Assembly (NCBI GenBank): GCA_902806575.1
Contig: CADCXD010000004.1
Location: forward strand, 3,844,001 to 3,908,000
Source of the DNA: Jackrogersella multiformis
Taxonomy: Eukaryota > Ascomycota > Sordariomycetes > Xylariales > Hypoxylaceae
DNA: 64,000 nt
Direction: 5' to 3'
The notes under the pieces were generated by a model, which saw nothing but the letters and a program-made list of their open reading frames with translations, searched no databases and was not told the origin of the DNA. Shown here in pieces: positions 56,329-64,000 of the stretch (its first letter is position 1; every line of letters starts with the position of its first letter). A program made the position numbers and the translations under genes.

Positions 56329-57073
56329 CTATGTAAGCCCCGCGAGAACAAACATAGCCATGCACATCAGCATACCAGCGCCCCAGACGTGCGTCCGCAC
56401 ATTAATGAGCCTGCGGTTCTCCTGGCCCCAGATGTAGATCCACGTGTACAGCACGCGGCTCGCCAGGTAGCCGAGCGTCAGGGCGTTCAGGGTGCGCGCC
56501 GGGACACCCCCGGCGTTGCCCGCCGTCACGGCTGCAGCGAAGAAGCCCAGCGTCTCGAAGCCGTTGGCGCCTGCGGCTTCGGCGCGCTGGAGTCGCCCTT
56601 TTAGCTGTAGTGGTCGTTAGTAGGTTTGCTGCTTCGGCTACTTATGCCGCGGGATGTTCTCCCTTTCCTGAGTAGGTAGGTAGGTAGGTAGGTTAGTTGG
56701 ACGGGCTGCAGTGGACTTGCCTTCTTATCGATGTCGGCCTTTTCTAGCGTCTGCGAGAAGAAGCGCGGGTTGTTCCCGTCGAAGAATTTCTTGCCCGGTC
56801 CCGTGAGGCCCGAGTACACTCTCGGTAGCAAAGCCTAGCGTGGGATATCGGGGTAAGTGGATGAACGACACTTGCGGGACTTGGGGTAAGGGGGGAGGAG
56901 TAGCCTTACCAGGACGACTGCTGCTGGGATCTAGAGTGGGGTGTTAGTTCGGAGCTCTTAATCAAGTGCCTGATTATACACTAGGAGGTAGGTATGTAGG
57001 TTTTGGGATGGGTGTGATTTAGACTGACGGTGAAATAGGATATGTTCTTTTCGATGCCTAGATACGACGCCAT
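56329..57073 (-). CDS. MAPEG-family membrane protein, 151 aa
   Basis: Four exons, 57073-57029, 56930-56910 (a 21-nt micro-exon, IPAAVVL), 56834-56721 and 56604-56329, all join in phase 0. The third intron (56720-56605) begins GCAAGT, a GC-AG intron with a perfect CTAAC branch site. MAPEG proteins are four-helix membrane enzymes of glutathione and lipid-peroxide metabolism. Hydrophobic helices are visible at IPAAVVLALLPRVYSGL, FETLGFFAAAVTAGNAG, LNALTLGYLASRVLYTWIYI and GAGMLMCMAMFVLAGLT. The family's conserved segment appears as LQRAEAAGANGFETLGFF. Enzymatic activity is inferred from family only. The first donor (GTCAGT) is slightly unusual, so the 15-residue N-terminus is less certain. Confidence 0.82.
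56672..56693. repeat. (GGTA)n tandem repeat in the GC-AG intron
   Basis: Five to six GGTA units lie within intron 3 of the MAPEG gene, equivalent to the AGGT half of the dispersed palindromes. Confidence 0.8.
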
Positions 57074-58290
57074 GTTTAATATCGAGTGAGTGTTCCTAAT
57101 TACCTATTTACGGATGTCAAGTCGACTTAATATTCAACAGGACCCCTCAAGCTGCTGACAAGCAAACGGCTACTTCATCGTATATATGCTACCGATAAAT
57201 CTTGGCAATTAGAGCATCAGGAAATCCAGCCGCACGGTCAGCTTTACGTGGTCCAAGACTAACCCAGCCAGGCTTCTAACATCATTAGTCAGGCTATCGA
57301 ATCGCAGGTATTTAATTCTTCCTGTGCTCCACTTCGCCGGGACGCTTCAAGGTAGTAGACTAGAGCTGAGATCCATATTAAACCAGACTTCAACTCAGCC
57401 CGTAGACTGGGGTCGAGCACTATCCCGATCAAGAATTTCGCCGGCTCCGACGAGACTATCATGAGAATCTAGCGCTATTAGTTTTTTTTGGCTTTATAAA
57501 AGATGGCTTCATACTTTATACCCACGAATAAACTCATCTTCTTTCTTGCATTTCATATCTACTTACCTACCTACCTAGGTACCTACGGTATCTAGGCCCA
57601 CATGCGTTGCGTATACGCAGTTAGACTATAAGCATCGTAGTCCGTCTCTGTAATAAGTAATCTAGGTTAGAATCGGCGCGTTGTAAAGATATATATTTAC
57701 ACATTTCTAATTTCCGAAAAGGGTACTTTGCCAGCTCTACTAAAAAACGATGACCAAAGTACCTATTACAGCAATGTGGTCTTGGTACTACGTAGACGTA
57801 AAGCCTACCAAACACGAGGGCCGACTAGCTTAGCGAGATGGGCGGATTGGCTGAAGGATTCGAATCCCGGGAGGGACTACTGAACACTTCTATGCGACGC
57901 TGCTTACTGTCGCAAGGCTATGCTGTGTCTTAGATCGACGAGATGATGACCGGTTCAGAAAGACAGCTCAGGTGAAGCGATACATCGCCTGCGCGTTTTC
58001 AACATAGCTTCGTGTGAAAAGTAGAGTGAATCTGCAGTAGTGAAAGGGGGAAATGGAAGAAAGGGAAAAAGCTCATAGTCAACTTGACAAGAAGTAAATA
58101 CTCACATAGACTACCTAACCTATGTAGTCTTCGTGCTTATGATGAATTTATCTCGATCATCAGGGTATCATGTGTATTTTCCGATCCTACAAGGAAATAA
58201 ATGTATAGCCTTTCTACAAAGCCCCCGGCACCAAGCACATCAAAGCCAAACCCAAAATTACTCCGTAGAAATTCCCCCAGTTGACATTTT
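57074..58290. other. Intergenic region with repeat cluster and a tRNA-like fragment
   Basis: MAPEG promoter side and 3' flank of the Zn2Cys6 gene (-). An ACCTAGGTACC cluster lies at 57561-57597. Around 57826-57870 a TAGCTTAGC string and a TTCGAATCC string look like tRNA internal promoter boxes, but no cloverleaf can be folded. No gene is called. Confidence 0.55.
57561..57597. repeat. ACCTACCTAGGTACC cluster
   Basis: ACTTACCTACCTACCTAGGT is followed directly by ACCTACGGTATCTAGG, another member of the dispersed family. Confidence 0.8.
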
Positions 58291-60873
58291 TCACGCAAAT
58301 TCGCCCGCGCCCCAATCTCCCCATAGGTCGTTAAGATCGGAACCAAGCATCTCGAAATTGAAATCGGGATTTGGAACGGGGATCTGGCTAGGATCTGTTG
58401 AAGGCAGCAGCCATGGCATCGAGAGCGGTAGACCATCCCGCTGCGGGAACGGCGTGTTGGCCATCTGAATCGTAGGTGTCGTGTCCATAGGAAACGGAGT
58501 GGTGGACTGCAAGCAATTATTAGTAATTTTGACCACGAGAGTGGAAGAGAGTATTTGTGCGCACCTTAGCTCGGCTGATCGGATCTTGAGCTGTCTGTGG
58601 TGAAGTCGAATGAGATTGCGACGGTGGGTTTGGATAAGGCGGAATTTGGAACGCGAGCAGCTTATAATGCAAGCTGATGAACCGTTCAGCTGCTGACGCT
58701 TTGGCAGCGTCCGATGTCTTGATGCCCATGTGGGTTTCTAAGAGGCCGAAAGCCGCGCACATCGACGAGTAACCCCACGGGTCATTATTGCCACACCTCA
58801 GCACGCGGTCTTCCTTCATTGTGATACACCTCTCGATGAGCCTGAGAGTCTCTTGTGCGTTAGACATGACTAGACTCGATGAGTCTACTTGTATCTCATT
58901 AGCTTCGTTAGTAGTAGAGTGAACTGTAAGGATATCCATACCTTTGGGTTGATGTAATGTCACGTTGCAGAGGTTGATGACAGAATTCATCGTATCTTCG
59001 CGGAGAAAGTACAAGGTTCGGATTCCCTTTGATAGAGCCGGTCATGCATCATGACGATGTCTCGCGCAGCGGTGTAGTAAAAGAGCTCTGCCACCTGGTA
59101 TTTCGAGTGGAATTTCCTAAGTTTCAAGAAAGGCTGGTGCAACGGAATAAGATACTGCCTGAGTTGGAGATGCAGTAATGTATGCGCCAGTATTGGCTTT
59201 TTAGAAAGTTCTACGTCTTTCTCGTTTTCCAAATCCCACGCTGGCAACTGGTCGATCTCTTGCATAATAAAGTCACTATATTGGAGGACCTGCTCCCATT
59301 CGAGATCTACCGGCGGACCGGTCAATATCTTGTTAAGCTCAATCCGAAGCCGAAGGCTGCGGCGGCTGAGGTGTTGATATGACGAAGACGTGTAATCGCT
59401 TGGCGGACGCGAAAGCGGAAGATCATGGGAGTTTTCGTCAAAGCTGTCGTCCTCAATATTCTTGGGTGGGTCGGCATCATTATGAATCGAGCACAGAAGC
59501 GTCGGGAGTCCTTGGTCAAACGATGCCTGGACGTCGAATTCGACCATGGTGGCCCATAGCCTTCGCCGCATCTCTGCGATATACGGAGATATTTTTGCTG
59601 TTATATGGTCGGGGTCTTGGTGAAGTCCTATGGTAAGGCTATCGCGGATCATTTTCCCAGACGTGGTCCAAAATCGCTTCTTCTTGATCAGGTTAACCCT
59701 CTTAGCAAGGAAGAGCAGGCAGGCGATTTGATAGTGGACAAGCTTGCGGTGCTTTTGACTTTGCCGCTCATACCACTCATCACAAGCCCTGACCCATTTC
59801 TCAGCCATTTGAATTAAGCTAGATTTGACGCCTACAAATTTGCTGGATGTCTGCATGTCTAGACAGCAGGACACGGCCATCATGGCCAATAGGAGGGCAG
59901 TGAATGAGGCGCTTTTCGTCTTGGAAGGATCCCAGAACGCCTCATAATCGGCCTTGAAGGTGGGTATGTGAATGATTCGATGAATCTGTTCGAACTGATC
60001 CAGGTAGACGGCGACGAGTGAGTCGGCTTCCTCTTTGGAAGGTAGTAGCGATTCCAAGATGATATCTCCTTCGGTGAACTTCTTCTCCCGGTCTTCCTTT
60101 CTCTTCCTACGGTCCTTCTTTTGGATGTTGAGAGGCTTGAGCCACTCCTCGGCTGTCTCTCTCATGAAACCGAATATGCCGGTGAGTTCCTGGAGAGAGG
60201 ACCAGGCATTGTGTGGACCGAAATACTTAGTCTTGAAGTCGTGTCCCCGTAGATGTTGGTATTCAGGCACCTCGGCATTTTGTGGGGTGAAGGAGGGATT
60301 AGACGGTACGGATTGGCCATCTTTTACGGAGTCCTTCAGAGTGGACGGCGAGGCTACCATAGTGCTGCCGTCAACTGAGGCTTGCTTTGATAGAGTACCT
60401 CTTAGCTGGGCAACTTCGAGCTCAAGCCGACGAATTCGCTCATGGTCACGCGCAGCATCTCTGAGAAGGGAGGACTCGACGTCGCGACGTGCGGGGGGAG
60501 GGTTCAGAGACGGACGACGAACCTCGGACCCAAAGGTTACAGGAGCAGTAGTAGGGGGTAAAAGGGAGATCCTTTCTCCAGCTGAAGCTCCTATTGAGCC
60601 AGGTCTCGACTCATAAGTGCACCTGTCGGGTGTACCGGATTTGATGCAGCGATCGCAAGGCAGCTCTCTAGAGCATGATAACTTTCGACGACGACACTCT
60701 AAGCATGAAAGCCTTACCCTCTGACGCTTCCGAGCCGGGCCTTGATGATGTTCTTCATGATCTTGATCATTATCATTATCATGGTCACGGTCACGGTCAC
60801 GGTCATGGTCATGCTCGTCATCCTCTTGTAGAGGAGGCATGCTGTTATTGTTGGTGGCTTGAGCATCGACCAT
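58291..60873 (-). CDS. Zn2Cys6 transcription factor, with an apparent frameshift
   Basis: The start is ATG 60873; an in-frame extension further upstream begins with TTG. The binuclear zinc cluster is complete: Cys57, 60, 67, 73, 76 and 85 (CX2CX6CX5CX2CX8C), with a basic flank ARKRQRVR. It is preceded by a His/Asp/Arg tract encoded by hexamer repeats and followed by a coiled-coil linker (RIRRLELEVAQLRGTL). The fungal-specific factor domain follows (VYLDQFEQIHRIIHIPTFKA, TSGKMIRDSLTIGLHQDP, MRRRLWATMVEFDVQASFDQ). At about 59014-59030 the frame changes: after DRLYQRESEP the family sequence YFLREDTMNSVINLCNVTLH continues in the other frame, and no GT-AG intron fits. The final 58-nt intron (58564-58507) leads to the last exon, 58506-58291. 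One restored base gives about 841 aa. Target genes are unknown. Confidence 0.8.
60771..60812 (-). repeat. Hexamer repeat encoding a His/Asp/Arg tract
   Basis: ATTATC, GGTCAC and GGTCAT units on the plus strand encode the DRDRDRDHDNDND-like run at residues about 20-38 of the Zn2Cys6 protein. Confidence 0.85.
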
Positions 60874-61927
60874 TGTTCCAGATGATGTGAATCCACGGAT
60901 GTAGGGTACTGCGCGCAAATTGGCCAGGCCCCGGGGGAGATCGAATTTACTAGATTGATAAGATCAATTGAGAGAAACAAGGTAAGTTGTAAGTAATTGA
61001 TTTAGGAAATTCGTTACCTACTTAGACATCGGGGATAAAGTGAAATCGCAAGCAGTTTTTTGAGAAGTACAGTTTAAAGGGTTCGGAATTCCGAGGTTCA
61101 GGTTTCGGATCTCGGATTTAGGTGCTCGCTGAGTCTACACTAGATGACTACCAGGTAGGTACCTAAGTAGATGATGATCACGGCCGTAAATGCGCCAAAT
61201 ATTAAGCCATGATGTTACTAAATGTTCAAAAAAGGTTGCCTGATCTGACGAATACTCGACTTCTATTATTCCGAATAAAATGTCCTGAGTTGTCGCACCT
61301 TCAAAATAGACGTATGTGTGTGTAGGACCTAGGTAGAAGTAGGTATGGTAACTCGAAGGAAGAAAAGCTGACACGACGACGACGACGCCTTCCACACAAA
61401 GAAAGACATCTGTAGGATGGGAAGGATGGTACTACGTCACGTGGGTTAACCTATGTAGGTAGGTATTATTATCTAATCTCACTTTTACCTTGGGTTGTGT
61501 TACGTTGTTAGTAAAACTATAATATTATTATCGGTCCCGAATAAAATGCGCACATGTGGCATCAGGTAAGAACAGGTTTGCTAGCTAATAGGTACCTAGG
61601 TACTTAATCTAATATGTGGCTGAGCTACCTAAATACCTACATACCTATGTACTAGGTACCTAGCGTAGGTAGCTGACATAGATTTGATAGTGGCTTGCCC
61701 AATCAACATTCGGTCTAATGATTTTCCCTTTCTTATCTAAATATCTCGAGGCGGTCTCGAAGCGATCCCATACAATGCATCCGTATTTATTAACAAGTTT
61801 GTTCTAAATAGAATCTAGGAAGTGTACTTTTTTGCTTTTGCTTTCGCCTTTGCTCATCTCATGTTCCACAATGAATTATTAAAAAGCATTCATGAATGAT
61901 AATGTGTTGATTTAGAATGATTTCATC
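60874..61927. promoter_or_regulatory. Divergent promoter region, Zn2Cys6 factor and acid phosphatase
   Basis: About 1.05 kb between oppositely directed start codons. It holds GGTACCTAGG, TACCTAAATACC and ACTAGGTACCTAGCG repeats at 61590-61672, and GGTAGGTACC and CTATGTAGGTAGG motifs at about 61153 and 61452. The position raises, but does not prove, the idea that the factor and the phosphatase share control. A CACGTG (Pho4-type E-box) appears at about 61438-61443, which is relevant because phosphate-repressible phosphatases commonly use this site. Confidence 0.5.
61438..61443. promoter_or_regulatory. CACGTG E-box upstream of the acid phosphatase
   Basis: TACGTCACGTGGG contains CACGTG about 485 bases before the phosphatase start. 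In yeast and Neurospora, Pho4/NUC-1 bHLH factors bind CACGTG-type sites in phosphate-starvation genes. A single hexamer can occur by chance, so this is only suggestive. Confidence 0.35.
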
Positions 61928-63344
61928 ATGATACTCTTACTAACCCTATGCCTGCTGGGCTTCTGCTCGTATTGGGTTAATGCTGCCATAGTACCTGGAA
62001 AGGCCTTTGATAGGTTTATAAGCATTTGGCTTGAGAACCAGGTTCGTAGTTCTATAAGTTCGCATGCTTTGCGACATTGGTATCCCCATTTGCACAGGGC
62101 TAGAACACTGATAACTTGAACCACCGTAGGATTTCGGAAAAGTCGTTGCCGATCCTGACTTCGCAGACTTAAAACGATTCGGTATCTTGCAGACTCGGTA
62201 CTATGCCCATACCCATCCTAGTCAGGTCAGTAACTCAAGTCACTTCTTCCCATTCGGCTAGGGTAGAGAGATCATTTTGTTCTGGTCATACCTCGATAAC
62301 AACTCGATACCACCAGAGTACTACTACTAATTCCTAGATGAATTACAGCCAAATTACATCGCCGCTGTAGGAGGCGATTATTTCGGCCTAGATTATGACG
62401 GAGTTGTCCGCATTCCAGATAACGTTTCCACTATCGTTGATCTTCTCGACGAGAAACGCATATCATGGTGTGGGTACTTTGAAGGGAATCCTGGTCCCGG
62501 TTACATGGCGGAAGGCAGCATCGATGGGAACGGGATGTGGGATTATGTCAGGAAACATAAGTGAGCCTTGATATTCCAATTATTTTGAAAATGTAGGAAG
62601 ACTAACCTTTAGACTAGCCCGTTCGTTTCTTACGACTCCATCAATATGAATGGGAGTCGGCTAGCGAACCTTTTATCTTTTGAAGAGTTCGAAGAGGATC
62701 TGGCGGCCGGTACTATCCCGCAATTTGTCATGATGTCGCCGGATATGCTGAACGATGGCCACAATACGACTTTAGACTATGCGACTAAGTGGGCTCACAA
62801 GTTCCTACTCCCGCTATTAGCAGATGGGGTCTTTAAGGAGAAGACTTTGATTCAGCTTACATACGACGAAACAGAGGATTACTCTAAGCCCAACCGAATT
62901 GCGTCCCTCTTGCTCGGCAGTGCCGTTCCGGACAGCCTTAAAGGATCCGAAGATGATACATTCTATACTCACTTTTCCATTCTCTCTACTACTGAGCACA
63001 ATTGGGACTTGCCGAACCTTGGTAGATTTGACGTCGGCGCGAACGTATTCAAGCTCGTTGCGGATGTCACGGGCTACGTTAACAAAGACCCGCCCAACGT
63101 AGCAACCGTGAACAACTCTATCTCGTATCCTGGTGTTTTGAACGTCAATCACACCACCAAGCTGACGACTATCCCGCCTCCAAATCTAAAATTAGTTGGC
63201 GCCGGCGGACAACCCGTGCTTGAATCGATCCGTGAAGAGTGGAAGAAGGCAGCGAAATTGGATACACCTTATGATGGTAGCGGCAACGTCTACGATGGAG
63301 ATAACATGCCTGTGTATAAACCCCAGGCGCGCAATGATGGATAG
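61928..63344 (+). CDS. Secreted acid phosphatase (PhoA-like phosphoesterase)
   Basis: Exons 61928-62041, 62130-62225, 62349-62560 and 62618-63344 encode 382 aa. ATG 61928 gives a signal peptide (MILLLTLCLLGFCSYWVNAA). Phosphoesterase-family landmarks are FDRFISIWLENQDFGKV (metal-site Glu/Asn), THPSQPNYIAAVGGDYFG, MSPDMLNDGHNTTLDYA, LIQLTYDETEDY and STTEHNWDLPNLGRFD, in the order seen in fungal PhoA-type acid phosphatases that release phosphate from extracellular esters. The sequence is rich in N-glycosylation sites (NGS, NTT, NNS, NHT). The join at 62560/62618 splits an Asn codon (KHNPFVSYDS) and fits only the TAG at 62615-62617. It diverges from the Zn2Cys6 gene. Confidence 0.88.
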
Positions 63345-64000
63345 TTACCTCCATATTCCCTTAGGGGTCCTAATTTGATCCATCCCCTTTATCTTGCTAG
63401 CCCCTATTGAGACCCCTATTGAGATAAAGGTAGGATCTACACTTGTACGACGTCGCAACAGTCTATGTGATTACCTACCTAGGTAGGTAGAGTATATCCT
63501 CTAGGTGGACAGAGATCTTGGATCGCATGTTCTTAATTATAACAAAGCCCCGGGGGAATTGAATGCATAATAGAGAAAGTGTCATATTTCTGGACGGGTA
63601 GGTATCCAGGGGATCGCATATGTATAATGTGTATTTTGCTGGGTGGCGGCTATAATCGGAACATCGCGGCATTTGCTACTTGTGTTAACACGAACGGTGG
63701 ATCCATAACTGTACCCAGGCAGCTGCCAGGTAAGTAATTCGGAACTACTACAGTATGGTACCGTCCCCGGACCCGGACGGAGAAACGGCGGGAGAGTGCC
63801 AATGAGGCGGATGCGGTTTCCACTTCCGGCCGTGTCATCGGATGATCGGTCCCCCTTCCACCCTCCAATACCGTGCACGTGCCGCCGTCTAAACACGTCT
63901 AGAGCTCCTGCATCGAGATCTATGATGACGCTTGTCATACATTGCCTCCGTTGAATGCCACTTTGCCACCTATCAGGTACCTACCGATTTGCCGCAGGAC
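63345..64000. other. 3' flank of the acid phosphatase gene
   Basis: No gene is supported to the end of the window. A perfect 18-bp ACCT/AGGT palindrome lies at 63472-63489. The minus-strand frames at 63582-63938 lack recognisable content. Confidence 0.55.
63472..63489. repeat. Perfect 18-bp palindrome, second copy
   Basis: TACCTACCTAGGTAGGTA, identical to the copy at 28304-28321. Confidence 0.9.

Noticed and set aside
57826..57870. tRNA-like A-box and B-box strings (TAGCTTAGC...TTCGAATCC)
   Set aside because: The spacing is too short for a tRNA and no acceptor or anticodon stem can be paired on either strand. TTCGAA is a palindrome and easily arises by chance.

Overview
The window looks like nuclear DNA of a filamentous ascomycete (Pezizomycotina, most likely Sordariomycetes; Xylariales is only a guess). 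The evidence is eukaryotic gene structure with short introns (about 45-120 nt) that have GTRNGT-like donors, CTAAC/CTGAC-like branch sites and CAG/TAG acceptors, together with fungal families: a YEN1/GEN1 resolvase, RAV1, a PKH-type kinase, SNF12, a MO25/Hym1 scaffold, Sfi1, a Zn2Cys6 transcription factor and a PhoA-like acid phosphatase. Gene models were assembled by hand from reading frames plus splice signals, and exon limits are given in each entry.

Layout. 0.5-6.7 kb: a giant coiled-coil repeat protein (+). 8-21 kb: mitochondrial seryl-tRNA synthetase (-), Arp10/11-like actin-related protein (-), YEN1 (+, divergent from Arp10), an F-box protein (-) and a BTB protein (-). 21-26.2 kb: an AT-rich, gene-poor island with one unrecognised 457-aa gene (+). 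26-31 kb: two uncharacterised proteins (-), the second with three exons. 33-41.4 kb: PKH1/2-like kinase, SNF12/SMARCD and a short-chain dehydrogenase (all +). 42-45 kb: MO25/Hym1 and a 61-aa twin CX9C protein (both -). 45.5-55.2 kb: Sfi1, RAV1 and an HD-domain protein with a broken 3' end (all +). 56-61 kb: a MAPEG membrane protein and a Zn2Cys6 factor (both -). 62-63.3 kb: a secreted acid phosphatase (+).

Most genes are housekeeping and there is no sign of an operon-like or biosynthetic cluster. Several act on the cytoskeleton or cell polarity (Arp10 in dynactin, Sfi1 at the spindle pole body, MO25/Hym1 in NDR-kinase morphogenesis signalling, PKH kinase), but nothing in the DNA shows they are co-regulated. 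Three genes (seryl-tRNA synthetase, HD protein, Zn2Cys6 factor) contain apparent single-base frameshifts inside conserved regions. These are either residual assembly indels or real lesions.

The most striking non-coding feature is a family of short palindromes built from ACCT/AGGT units (such as TACCTACCTAGGTAGGTA). They occur in most intergenic regions and some introns but are essentially absent from exons. I found no convincing rRNA, tRNA, CRISPR array or intact transposon.
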